Source: Oryzias latipes (Eukaryota; Chordata; Actinopteri; Beloniformes; Adrianichthyidae). Taken from it: a DNA stretch of 64,000 bases. Shown one piece after another: positions 36,239 to 48,700 of this stretch. The stretch's first letter is position 1, and every line of letters starts with the position of its first letter. The translations under genes and the position numbers were made by a program. The stretch covers positions 10,289,950 through 10,353,949 of the forward strand of contig NC_019872.2 in assembly GCF_002234675.1 (NCBI RefSeq). The letters are read 5' to 3'. A model generated the notes under the pieces. It made no database searches and was not told the origin of the DNA. It worked only from the letters and a program-made list of their open reading frames with translations.

Positions 36239-38880
36239 GGCGCCTCTTTGCACAGCCTACAACTTGGGTCTTTTCTGGTGTGGTAGATCTGAGCCCCTAT
36301 CGCTCTGGTGCTCAGGGCTTGTTCCTGAGCTGCCAGGATGAGCGTTTCAGGGCTGTCCTGTAGGCCAGTCCTTTTTTAGCCATTGGTAGGACTTCTTGAT
36401 ATCAGCCACTTTAGTTATGGTCCGGTGGTACATGCCATGCAGGGGTTTGTCCTCCTATGAGGATCTGTCCTCCAGCACTGTATCCTCTGCTCTCCATTGC
36501 CTGAGACATTCACTGAGCACACTGTCAGTTGGGGCCTTGAGCTTCATGCATCTTGGATGTTTTCATCCTGGATAGTGGCTTCTACACTCACTAGTCCTTG
36601 GCCTCCTTCCTTGCGGCTAGCATTCAGTCTCAGGGTGCTGGATTTGGGATGCAACCCTCCATGCATTGTGAGGATCTTTCGTGTTTTAATATCCGTGGTC
36701 TGTATCTCTTCCATTGGCCATCTTATTATTCCTGCAGGGTATCTGATAACTGGCAGTGCGTAGCTGTTTATTGCCCGGGTCTTATTTTTGCCATTGAGCT
36801 GGCTTCTCAGGAATTGCCTTACTCGTTGGAGGTATTTAGCTGTTGCAGCTTTCCTGTTGCCTGCTCCAGGTTGCTATTTGCCTGCGGAATTCCAAGGTAC
36901 TTGTAACTGTCCTCAATGTCTGCTATTGTTCCCTCTGGGAGTTAGACCCCTCCTGTGTGGACTACCTTGCCTCTCTTTTTCACCATCTGGCTGCATTTCT
37001 CGAGCCCGAATGACATCCCAATGTCAGTACTGTAGATCCTGGTGGTGTGGATCAGGCAGTCAATGTCACGATCGCTCTTAGCATATAGCTTGATGTCATC
37101 CATATAGAGGAGGTGACTGATTTTGGCCCCATTTCTGAGTCAGTATCCATAGCCAGTCTTGTTGATTATTTGGCTGATGGGGTTCAGACCTCTGCAGAAC
37201 AGCAGTGGGGACAGAGCATCACCTTGGTATATCCCACATTTGATGGACACTTGTGCAAGTGGCTTCCCATTGGCTTCAAGGCTGGTTTTTCTACAGCTTC
37301 ATTGAGTTTCCTATGACGTCCTGTTGATGTTGTACAGCTCCAAGCATTCAGTGATCCATGTGTGTTGCATTGAGTCATAGGCTTCCTTGTAATCAATCCA
37401 GGCTGTGCACAGGTTGGTGTGTCGTGACCTGCAGTCTTGAGCAACTATTCTGTCAACCAGGAGTTGCTGTTAGGCTCCTCTGGAGTCTCTACCAGTGCTC
37501 TTCTGTGTGTTGCTCATGTATTGATCCATGTGCCTATTTATCTTGGTTGCAATGATGCCTGACTTGATCTTCCGTGTTGTGGACAGACAGGTTATTGGCC
37601 GGTAGTTGGATGGGACTGCACCCTTTGAGGCATCTTTCTGGATTATGATCGTTCGCCCTTCCATTAGCCATTCGGGGTGAGTCCCATCTCTTAGCAACTG
37701 GTTCATTTGTGCTGCCAGGGGCTCGTGGAGTGCGGTGAGTTTCTTTAGCCAGTAGGAATGTATCATGTCAGGGCCCGGTTCTGTCCAGTTCTTCATACCT
37801 GAGACTCTTTCTTAGATGTCTGCCATTGTGATGGTTACTGGATTCTGTTCCTATGTTCTTTTCTCAGAGAGACCAGCCACTGGGCATTGCTGTTATGTGC
37901 TGTCTCTTTCTCCCATATACTTTTCCAGTACTGTTCAGTTTCCAGCCTTGGTGGGTCTGCTTGGCTGTTTTGACCCTGCCACTGAGCGTGCACTTTCACA
38001 GGCTGAGTTGCGAACAGCCTGCTCGTCCGTCTTGCTTCATTGTCTCTTGTGTACCTCTTTAGGCGGCTGCTCAAGGCTAAGAGCCTTTGTTTGGCAGTTT
38101 CCAGTGCTTCAGGTATGGGCATCTGGCTGTATTTCTTAGGTACTTGCTTTCTCATTTTACCTCTTTGAGCCTCTGTCAGCTTACTCACATCCTTCAGAGT
38201 TGCCTTGATTTAGGCCTCTAACCGTTTCTCCATGGTGGGTATTGTTTTCTTCCATGGTTGCTCTTATAGCCAAGCATCTCAAGGATCACTGCTGCTGAAG
38301 TGTAAACCAGTTCATTGGTTTCTGTGATTATTGTGGTAGGAATTGCCCTCAATGCTTCATTCACAGTTTCCAGAAGACTCTCAGGCGTTACATCACTTAA
38401 CCGTTGTTGCTGGTGCCGGGGTTGCCTAGTGTTCATTCTAGACATGATTTTGTCTTTCAGGTCAGTTGCTGCCTTGCTCAGCATATCTGTAGTTGTTGGG
38501 GCTGTGTACCCAAGCTCAGGGTGGGAGTGTGGTATAGCCTCCTCTCTGACCTGCTGTTGTGGCTCTCCCGTGGTATTGCAATTGTATTGTATCGCTTCAA
38601 TCTCAAATTGTGATAGGAGTTGGCGTTTGTGGATGTTGGAGCATTGGGCTACCAGTTGTTTGGCAGTTAGCCTTGATTGTGGGTTTCGAAGCATTCATTC
38701 ATTCCACAATCTTTGTATGTAATCCCTCTGGGTGGGATTACTTGAGTAGTAGCATACTAACAGATCCTTGTTCTCATATCTAGTCCATTTTCATCTTTTT
38801 CCAGTAGCCCACTTTCCATCAGGGTGCTCTGGTCCCCCAGCACCTAACGCAGAACTTGTTTGGCCGGGCGACGTCTGAGC
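36239..38880 (-). mobile_element. R4/Dong (REL-endonuclease) LINE, 5' part
   Basis: Minus-strand polyprotein of a site-specific-type LINE (R2/R4/Dong/Rex6 group) in several broken frames. An N-terminal region (38218-38694; MLRNPQSRLTAKQLVAQCS...) and a linker (37835-38188) come first. The reverse transcriptase starts with NWTEPGPDMIHSYWLKKLTA and NYRPITCLSTT, includes a YMDDIKLYAK active site near 37080-37115, and leads to EQALSTRAI and CRLCKEAP at about 36240-36310. Frameshifts and stops are frequent, so it is dead. The 3' part lies at 31780-32344 after the nested L2-type insertion. The 5' boundary is approximate, near the SINE at 38885. Confidence 0.75.
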
Positions 38881-38884
38881 CGGC

Positions 38885-39090
38885 ATGACATGTGGTTCAT
38901 TGTCTCTCATGTTGTGAGGTAGGCAGTAGCGTTAAGAGACTTGCCCAAGGACCCTCGCTGGGTGATGTTAATTGCTCGCCATTTTTATGGTAATTGCCCC
39001 ATTTTCATTGCCATTAATTGTTCATTCCGCCCCTGGGAATCGAACCCTGCATGACAGTCCTGCACCTTACCAACTGAGCTACCCAGCCGC
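38885..39090 (-). mobile_element. tRNA-derived SINE
   Basis: The minus strand from 39090 reads GCGGCTGGGTAGCTCAGTTG (A-box) and then GGGTTCGATTCC (B-box), followed by an AT-rich body with a CCCAGCGAGGGTCC...GGCAAGTCTC segment. The ends cannot form a tRNA acceptor stem, so this is a SINE head and not a tRNA gene. It is followed by a TA-rich run at 39091-39122. Confidence 0.6.
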
Positions 39091-39124
39091 TATATACATA
39101 TATATACATATATAAATATATTGT

Positions 39125-39890
39125 AAAATGGTAGCCAGAAAGGTGTAAAACATGTTTTCTAAATAACAAAAAACTAAAAATGTAGCTTAATGATTTTAAC
39201 AGATGTTTGTTGAGAAGTCTAAAAATGTGTAACAGCTGTAAACTTTGTTTTATTATAAAGCCAACCTTTTTGCAATACATAATCTGGAAAATTTGCTTTT
39301 TTTAAATGCAGCTTTGTGTCAAAGAGGGTACTCTTAAATGTCACTAATGAACTGTATTACACTCTCAATGATGAAGCACTTTTCACTGAATCAACTATTT
39401 TTACCTTAAGGCTTTGATAATTATACCGTTTTGCAACTGTTCCATGTCTTCCAGCAACAAACATGTTGGTACAGGTTTCATTGAGACACATTAACATTCA
39501 GCAGGGCGGTATCAAACTAAACACTTCAGCTTTTATCTCTTATGGTAGAAGACACAACAGTTATTCTTTTCTAAAGTAAACGTGATGCTTATTTAACCGG
39601 CATAAAAACCTGAGACTTTGCTATGTAAACTACACATTATTTTTTTGATAAGGGAGAAGTTCACTATTCTATTATGCTGCTTTGACCCTTTAAAACCAGA
39701 GCTTTAGCTCCACTGTTGACATTCTTTCAACTACCTTAACCATTCAACTGTTTATGCAATTAATGTAATTCCAGTGGATTCCAAAGCGGAGAAAGGCAAC
39801 TTTGTGCTGATGTGTAACACTTTACAGGAGTGAAATGCTTATGCAAGTCGCCAGTTAAATTAGACAGTATATGTAGTATAGTATTTGTCT
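39125..39890. other. Intergenic, no gene recognised
   Basis: AT-rich anonymous DNA with no supportable coding or repeat features. Confidence 0.4.
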
Positions 39891-39894
39891 AGTT

Positions 39895-40125
39895 ATGCAC
39901 TTTAGGCTTCTGTCACATCTGTGCAGGTTTTTGGGTTGTCTTGCAGTGTCCTTGAGGCTCGTACAGCCAACTTAAAAGATGACATGAAAATGACATTGTT
40001 GTGTGTGTGGTAAGTGTATTGTTTGGTACACACACTTATGACGTACGGGTGATGCTGTCGTATGGTGATTATGCAGCCCTCTAGTCTGTGAGTAAGGTGC
40101 ACGTAAGGCCACATGCCATTTCTAT
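39895..40125 (+). repeat. Unclassified interspersed repeat, copy 2
   Basis: Matches 9720-10060 in order: GCAGGTTTTTGGGTTGTC, TTGCAGTGTCCTTGAGGCTC, CCAACTTAAAAGATGAC-like, GGTAAGTGTATTG and CCCTCTAGTC. It is shorter than copy 1, which has extra sequence after GGGTTGTC. Confidence 0.45.
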
Positions 40126-40129
40126 TGTT

Positions 40130-41355
40130 TGTCTCCTATGTCTGACACCAAATAATATTAAATTTACTGTGGACTTATCCAATCTTGACATTCATAAGGT
40201 ATCTGGACTAATTTTAACCCAAATTTTGTCCTGTTCTTAAACTAAACAAGGCCACCACATACAAGAATTGGCTGCAGTTAATATGACACGTCCAGGTTCC
40301 AAACTGCTTAATTCTAACACTAAACAATTACAACTGAGTGACCAATCAGCCTTGAGAACTGATCGTAATTGTCACAATTGAGAAGTTGCCAAAGGTGCTC
40401 AGGGACGCAGAAGTTCTCACAATGATGGCTGACTGACAGGTTGGTTCTTAAAAGTATAAAAAAACACGAACCCAAACACAAGGACACACACATCTGCAAG
40501 CACTCACTTGTCCTCCCAGAGCAAATCTGAAAGAGATGACATCATTCTCTCAACAGGCCAGTGAAGCATATCAGTTTCTTTCTCTGGAGGAACTACTGGC
40601 CGGAGCCCCAAGTGGATATTCTTTTGTGCATGGCAAACTCTGCTATTGTTTTGGCTGGTCATGTGTGCCTGTTGCTCTCAGTGTTTCTTGGAAATAAGTT
40701 GTTAAAAAGAAAATTGAGCTTTAGAAGGAAGCAAATAATGCCAGCATACTGCAAAGTTAACGTCAATACCTTTTTGACCAAACACACAGTTTTTGACCAC
40801 GTAGTTGCTGATTATTATTGGGGGACTGCTTGGAAATAAGTCTTTTCTGGCAAAACACAGAAAATGAGTTCTGCATAACATTGGGAGCTGTAGCAACAAT
40901 GGACTGGTTTGATTTTGATTTGGATCGACAAGAGCATAGCTGTCTGGCACTGCACTAAAAAGACTGTTTCTAGTTTTTGGATAAGAAGGAAAAGTCATGT
41001 AGTGCAGTTTCAAAGCTTAAAACATGACTCTTTGTGCTTGAAGTTGGATAATGGCCTGTTTCGGCCCTGGCCTTTGGTGTGTGTATGTGTGTGTGTGTCT
41101 TTTACAGAAACCTCCACCACACCACCTGACTTCACCTCCTGCAGGAGATGATTGCAGCCTCCTTCCCTCCTCCAATCACCTGGCTGGGCGGGAAACATAA
41201 ACACCACAGCAACCCCCTGTTCCAGTGACAGCTGAATTCCTGGGAGGATTCCGTTTAATCAGCTCGCACCTGTTGTTGGACTTGGCATTAGAACCTGTGG
41301 AAACGGCCTGGTTTTTCCCTCTTGCGTGGGATCTTTGTTTTGGTGATATCCATGG
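40130..41355. other. Intergenic; (GT)n run, flank of a SINE-interrupted repeat
   Basis: No gene recognised. A short GT-rich run lies at 41077-41098. Sequence from about 41155 to the SINE at 41356, and after it to about 41745 (TTAAATAAACGGCTGCACTG), looks like a single older retroposon-type repeat interrupted by the SINE; the evidence is weak. Confidence 0.35.
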
Positions 41356-41614
41356 GGCGGCCGTGGTGCAGCGGTCGACCCATGATCGTAATATTGCAGG
41401 TTCAATTCCCGCCTTTCACACCCATGAGTTGAAGTGTCCTTGGGCAAGACACTGAACCCCACCTTGCCTCTGGTGGTAGGCGGGCGACTGTGTTTGGCAG
41501 TGGAGCCGCCACCAGTGTGTGAATGTGTGAGTGACTGGGTGAATGGGTCTGTGACTGTAAAGCGCTTTGTCCTTGTAGGAAGAAAGGCGCTATATAAGTA
41601 TACACCATTTACCA
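41356..41614 (+). mobile_element. tRNA-derived SINE, copy 2
   Basis: Same family as 9331-9590: GGCCGTGGTGCAGCGGTC head, GGTTCAATTCC B-box, GTCCTTGGGCAAGACACTG centre, and the tail hairpin GGCGCTATATAAGTATAC. Small indels separate the two copies, including a 6-8 bp deletion after the A-box here. Confidence 0.7.
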
Positions 41615-42476
41615 TCTAGTTTGAGTTCCACATTGGTTTTGTTATTTATTGCATTAGTGCCTGAGCATTTAAATTTGTTACCTTCATTTTACTTTTGCAG
41701 CTGTCGATTAAATAAACGGCTGCACTGACATCCTTTAACCCTTACCGGCTTAATATTATTTCTTTATGTTACCTACAGTATTTTCTCCCTCTCTTGGGGT
41801 GGGCTGTAACACGGCCCATACAGCTTTTCAGTGCAAGGGAACAAAGTAAGAGGTTGATTTGGCTCTGTTTTATTTTATTCTAGACTATACCAACAATAAA
41901 AGTAAACAAAATAACTCAGTTATATTAGCTGTTACATTAAAGGTCAGAGAGCAATGAATTTTAAATGTTAGACCAGTTATTTTCTTTTGTTGATTTGGGG
42001 CCATTATTTAACTTTGCATAGTTGAGTCGAAGTAAACCATCCTTGTCCCTCTTGAATAGGAACATACTGTATAATAGGAATTAAAAGATGTGGGATGATG
42101 ATGAAGAAAATTAAATGAAAAGTACAATATATCTACAAAATATACAATTAAACTTCATTTCACCTATCCTGGTTTACAACATCAATGTTGAATATTACCC
42201 ACTTCAAAATGTTGGTTGTAAGACCCACATGAAAGTCTAAAAAAGGTCCATGAGAGTTCTGCTTAAAGAAAAAGCATGGGAGTGCTGGGGGTGGGGTGTA
42301 TGATAGAGTAGAACCAGCCTTATGTCATTTATTTGTCGTTATTTATGTTACCTGGTTAAATTCACAGAAAAAAAAATACTGCTATTTTTTTGGGGTTTTA
42401 TTTAGTAATCATTAACATCGGTACAGCAGCTTAATAATATCAAACCACTGTTTGTCATTTTTTGGAAGTTGTTTGT

Positions 42477-42482
42477 TTTATT
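42477..42482 (-). terminator. postn: Poly(A) signal of periostin
   Basis: AATAAA on the minus strand, about 240 nt beyond the periostin stop codon at 42721-42723. It is the first such signal downstream of the stop in this orientation. Confidence 0.55.
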
Positions 42483-42720
42483 GAATGCAAGCACTGTCAT
42501 AAGAAAAAAACAAAACTTTTTACCATGCACTTTGTCTACAGGGTCACACGTATAAAGAAAACACAAAGCAACTTGGACTATTTTTAACCCTTAAAACCTT
42601 TTATCCCAACAACAAAGTTCATATTTTTACACAAATCCCCTTAACAAATTTCTCTGCATAGCAACAAACCATCATGCTTATAGGAATAATAGAGAACTTA
42701 AAGCTTTATCAATCCATGAT

Positions 42721-45700
42721 TCAATTATTTTCAAACGGTGACATCGATGGCCTTTTCCTCAGTGGCCTCACCAGCCGTCTTCTTGTTCCCACTGTAAAGG
42801 ATGGAGGAATGTTAAATATGGAAAGTTCCCTAGTGAAACATGTTCTATACAATTTGTGTACTAATTGTGCTACAACCTTGAGCTTCACTGGCTGCGGAAA
42901 ATTGACCTCCACCTGTGAGATAGACAGAAAAAAAAAATTTTTTTGCACAAAAAAAAGAAGAAAACCTGGAGGTAACCCTTGTGCTATCCTAGGCACTTTA
43001 ACGTTGGGAGTTGGGTCATCTAGACCAGTGTTTTTCAACCAGTGTGCCGCGGCACACTAGTGTGCCGTGGGAGATGGTCAAGTGTGCCGTGGAAAATTGC
43101 CCTCATTAACTGATCTAAAAGCATTTCCCATCTCCAGGAAATCAGCTCTTTGTTCATCCAAACAGGTCCTGATAAAACACTGAGTAGTTAGGAATATAAA
43201 CGATCATAAAATACTTTTTTCTTTGTGTTTATTTGATTCTATTAAAGACATTTTAATAAGAATGACGGTAACGCGAAATAGCTGCAGCTATAACTGTGTA
43301 AGGAAAAGTCCCGCAGCTTTTACTGTCTCCACGACTCCACCAATCATTCTTGAAGGCTTAATCACATGTCATCAGTCTGACCAATCAGAAGTGGTTAAAG
43401 TCTCCACTTTCTTGTTCCAATTTCGCTCATAACTCACTCAGTTCCGACAAAAACACCAGCTAAAGCTCGTCTTTAGCGGTGTAGCTTTCCACAGAATCCG
43501 GTATCAGACCGTGGAACAAGTGAACAAAACCATGAAGCTCAGAGACGCGAGTCTTTCTGCCGTTTTCTGGCAGTTTTCACACTACATCTCCCATGATGCA
43601 TTGGCTTAATGAGTCGTCCTTCTTACACGTCTTGAAAACACAACGAACATACAGTTTGTATGTAACTTAACTTTTATTACATCTTTTAGAAAAACATCTG
43701 CAACTTCCTGCTTTTTCTGCCACAATTATCACAAAAATGCACGTCAGATTGCCGGGGGGGGGGGGGGGGGGGGGGGCTGTACATCAAAACAGACTATGAG
43801 TTTCTGCTTTTTTTTTTTTTTGGATGCTGGTGTGCCGCGGGATTTTTGTCAAGGTACAAGTGTGCCGTGGCTCAAAAAAGGTTGAAAAACACTGATCTAG
43901 ACCCACTAGACAGTGCGCTGAACCTTTTTTCTTCAATGATCTGTGATCTTCACTGGTGTCCGTGGATTACATGAAATCTATCCACCTTTGTCATGGTAGG
44001 AAGAACACGTCAATGTAAGGGTGGGGTCATGTAAGAGAGCACAAGGGTTAAATGTATTTACCTTTAATGAGCTGGGTTAATCTGCTTGTTTCCTCCTTCA
44101 GCAGACTGGGGTTATCACGGATGGACAGAATTTTAGAGACATCTGGGCCTGAATGTCAACAACAAAAACTATTAGATTCAAAAATGTATAACAACGTTTT
44201 CTCCCAAAAGATCCTGAAACTATACATAAAAGTTACCAGTATTTCTTGTTTTACAGACAGAAAAATCAAGAAGTTAAACATCTGAAAGAAACAAACTCCC
44301 ACCTTCAATGATTTGAGGCTCAAATGCTAGAGTTCCATTGGTTTCACCCGTTACTGGAAAGAGAAGAAGAGAGTTTTTGAATATTTTGACAGATATCCTT
44401 ACTGACTCATAATTAAACATTTTATTTATACACATCTCATCTAATAAATTCCCTTTGTAATTTTTATTACATATTTTTTCTTCAGGTCTAATTCAATTTA
44501 TGATTATACACTTACAATAGCTGTTGAAAGCACCGTTTTTTTAACCTTTGTGAACATGCACATTAGCCCTTACACATTTTTGAATAAGAAATAAGAGCTG
44601 AAAAAAATCACTTACAACTCTAATGTTCCACAAGTGATAAGACAAGTAATCCAAACTCACCTGTAAGCCCTTCTGACACCTTTCTACCAGCACCTGTACC
44701 TAAAGGTAAAAGAACAGAGCAGATATGAGGAAATCTCAGCTGAGTCATCACTAAACTCTTGACTTTAATTTCAATTTGTTGGAAAGAGTTTAGAGCTCAC
44801 CAGAAAGGACTCTTGTGACTTTGTTGATTGGCTGGCGGTCAATAACTCTAACTACTTTGCTGACGGTGGGCTCTTTCTCAACATAGCGGGTTATCTTGGT
44901 CTGTGAAGGCTCAGCCTTAACAACCTCTTTGTATTTTACTTCTGTTGATTTTACATCTATACAAAGAGAAATTTCTTTGGTTAAAAGCATAAAAAAACTC
45001 TATTTTTAATCTTTTTATTTTACCATCAGTGCTCAATGTAATAATGTACACAATATGACAAAAAGCTCTTATTTTATTATTATTAATTACAGTCAACATG
45101 CATGACCCAGACTGGAAAGCCTGGACTCATGCTAAGATATGCTAAAACATATCAATGGCTTTTTAGGAGTTTTAATACAGTATGAAACATACAAACTGAT
45201 TCAGTGTGTTAGGTTGAGTGGAGTAAACCTGGGGAGTAATAAATATGTGTCAATAAGGCAGTTAATCAGAGTTACTGATTAACACACATCGCTATTGTTC
45301 CATGAACCATTATGAAATGTTTTATATTGAAGCTGAATTTTAATGGTTTCTCAGAATCTGCAGCCTTATCTATTACACGTCATGTGGATATTTGACAGCA
45401 TGTTAAAAAACTGCACACTTTTATTATTATTACTACAAAAGAGGATCAGAGGGGGTCTTTAAGCAACCCTTACATGCATGTTTTCCTTTTTTTTATTCCA
45501 AACTTGTATCTTAGCTTATCAGCAGAAACCAGTCACATTTGACTCAGACGTGTAAAAAAAAAAAACATTTTTTAAACTTGTCTCAGGAGTGCTTGAGGAC
45601 TCTGATGGAGATGATATATTATTATGTTAAGCTAAATCTAAACTCTTAAAAAATATATATATATAAAGGTATAATGTAGAAAATATTAATCATCTTGGAA

Positions 45701-48700
45701 AACTTCCTTTATGTCTTGATGCTTGAAATGGAAGTGAATTGGAATTTATTTTGTATGTCTTATTTATTAAAATAATTTTTTTTTAATAAGGCAAAAAAGG
45801 AATTAAATGCAAAAAGAACATTTATTTTAATCAAAACTTATTGTGAACTCAGTGGGGATAAATGGACCACATCCACCTGTTGTCTTTGATGTTTACATTG
45901 ACTCATTCCCAATTATTTGATATGATAGCAAAGTAAATTTAGCACCACACGGGTAGAAGTGGCACCAGACAGAGGCAAGGTTTTTTGATTGACTAAATTA
46001 CTTTAATTTAAAGGAGCACGATCAATGTCCAGCTAAAATGTTGAACATTTCTGAAAGTTTTATTACAAAATATAAAATTCTTACCGTCATAAACAATTTT
46101 GATTTTTTTACCTATGAAGAAATGAAAGAATTTAAACTGTTTGCAGAAGTGACTTTCATAACACATATCTCCCACATAATACTGCAATATCTGGCTGAAG
46201 GGAACTTACTGCTGGCAATACTTTGGATCTCTGAATAAGAATATCCAGAAACAAACTATAAATCAAAACACATGCTGAGCATTAGCAAAAAGTTCAGCAA
46301 AAATATGTGCTAAATGCACACAGACTGACACACATGCTTTAATTTTCTCCACCTTTATCTTGATGTACTTAATCAGTTTCTGCAGCAGCACCCAGAGATC
46401 CTCACGGCCCACAGGAAGGCCTGTGAGCAAAGTGCATGATAGATGTTTGATAAACCGTGCACATAATGGGACAGAGGGCAAGTTGCATTAAAAGTACAGA
46501 AAAGTATCACATTCTCACCCGGAGGATAGAGTACATTCTTCACCACATGGACCACACCATTTGTTGCCATTAAGTCAGTGTCTGGCACATCGACTGAGTT
46601 CACATTTACAGAGTTGTTTACCTATGTGAAACAAGAAAATCAAGTGATTAATTTCCTTGAGAACAAATCCTAAGTTTAACTATAATTTCTCAGTACGAAC
46701 GTTTAATCGTGTTCATGAGATCACCCCTTTTTTCCATTTGTTCTTTTACTGTGCCCCAACAAGGAAATCCTGTAAGCCTGACAGGAGACCCTAACTGATA
46801 ACTGAACACCACAGAAGCAGAGGGAGGGAGCAGCAACAACAGAAAGGAACAAAAGGCCATTGGAGGGGTGGAGATAAAAGGGACAGGAAGCCAATTTTTT
46901 ATTGCATCTGGCCATCTGGTTCATTAGAGATAGCAGTAGATAGTCTCTCTTTCAAACACATTTGATAACATTCAATAGCATTTCCCAAAGTTTATTGGAA
47001 AAGACTGAGATCAGGTTTGAAAAGGTTTATTTATGTGACCATAAAGTTTGATAACCTAATAAAATTTATAGATTTAACACAGTATTAGGAATACTGACCA
47101 GATTTGCTTACAAATCGATAACTAATAAAAGTAGATTTGAAAATGTATTAAAGAGCCACTCCAATGAATTGTGTTTTTGGTGTTTTTAACATGTTCTTGT
47201 TTCATTTTTTTGATGATTTAGGATGGTTTAAATTCAAAATTGCATTTCAGTGTAATTCTTTATTTAAATCATTGTGACAAAAAGGGATTTGAAGAAAGAG
47301 ATTATGTGTGACCTAAAAAAACGCTGGGATAGCCACAAGCTATCACAGTAAAACCACACAAAAACCTCATTGTAAAAAGTAACCCATGTTTGTTTTTAAC
47401 TTTAAGAAGAAATAAATAAATAAAAACAGAAAAAACATAAATTGAGATCAAATTAAAACATTATACCCCCCTCCAAAATAATATTGCTCCAAAGAAGTAA
47501 AAAAAATATCCTCGTACGAATATTCCAAAAATTGGGTTAAAGAAATAACCCAAGATCAGTTTAAGCACCGAGGTCTTAGCAATAGAGAGCAGAAGAGGGG
47601 CAGGGTTGCTCCGTGCCAATGGCCCCGCCCAGAACTAATTTCTGATAAATTCATGCTGCTCTGCAAAAATAATGTCCTACAATGACAACAAATTTTATTT
47701 TGATTTTGGCTAAAAACTGCATAATCATAATTAAAAGACCACTGGGAACACTTAATATAGATCAGAAGATGGTGGAACTTTAATGTCTTACTTAAGGAGT
47801 TGTTGCAAACTTTTTGGATAAACATAAACATGACAGCCTATTTTTATCTTAACCTTGTAAGCAAAAGTCAGTCCAATTTCTTAGAAAGGAAGACAGATGG
47901 AAGATTGTCATAGGAAAAACAGTGTGTTATCTTTTTAAAATAACTAGCTATTTGTTAAACTGCAGAGGGTGCAAAAAAGAAAAGCAAATTAGTCATAACT
48001 TAGTTCGTACAAATTTAACTGGCAGATTGAGGCCTTGCATTGTTTTGAGCATATTGGTAACTCCTCTTTCCAATCCTCCACTGATGAAGATCCCATTACT
48101 GATGTGGTACAGAAGAATGTTTTTCAAAGCAGTGACATCACCTGTCAAAGTGAGCACAGAACAGGCTTTATTACAAAGGCAGAAGGATTCTTAATCATTA
48201 CATCTGTTTGTTGAATCACTCAGCAGAAATCAAACCTCTGCAATGCAACACTCACTTTTCAGCAAAGTTAAGTCCTCTGAAGTTAGTTCTTTAAAAGCAT
48301 CGTCGGTCGGTGCAAAGATGGTGTAGGCGCCCTCCTCCTTCAACATGTCGTACAGACCTGCCGCCTCCATTAACGACAAGAAAATTCTACATTTGAACAA
48401 AAAAAAAAAGTGGAAATTAAGAGCAATCATTCCACTCATTTGTTTAAAACATTTGTAGGATTTGGAAAATATCATGATAGAATCCCCAAAAACCAAATGT
48501 CATAAAAAGTCTGTTTTAAGAACAGTTTTTATGTTATTTAATACAGTGTTTTTCAACCTTTTTTGAGCCACGGCACACTTTAACCTTGAAAAAAATCCCG
48601 CAGCACACCAGCATCCAAAATTTAAAAAAAAGGAGAAACTCAAAGTCTGCAATGATCTACAGTCCCTCCCCAATCTCACATGCATTTCTGTGATAACTGT

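Noticed and set aside
35710..36363. Several plus-strand ORFs of 87-119 aa
   Set aside because: They are antisense shadows of ORF1 of the L2-type LINE and of the adjoining R4-type fragment.
36497..38783. Series of plus-strand ORFs
   Set aside because: Antisense frames of the R4/Dong-type LINE, which reads as reverse transcriptase on the minus strand.
39026..39090. tRNA-like sequence with A and B boxes on the minus strand
   Set aside because: The 5' and 3' ends cannot pair as an acceptor stem and the sequence continues into a SINE body.
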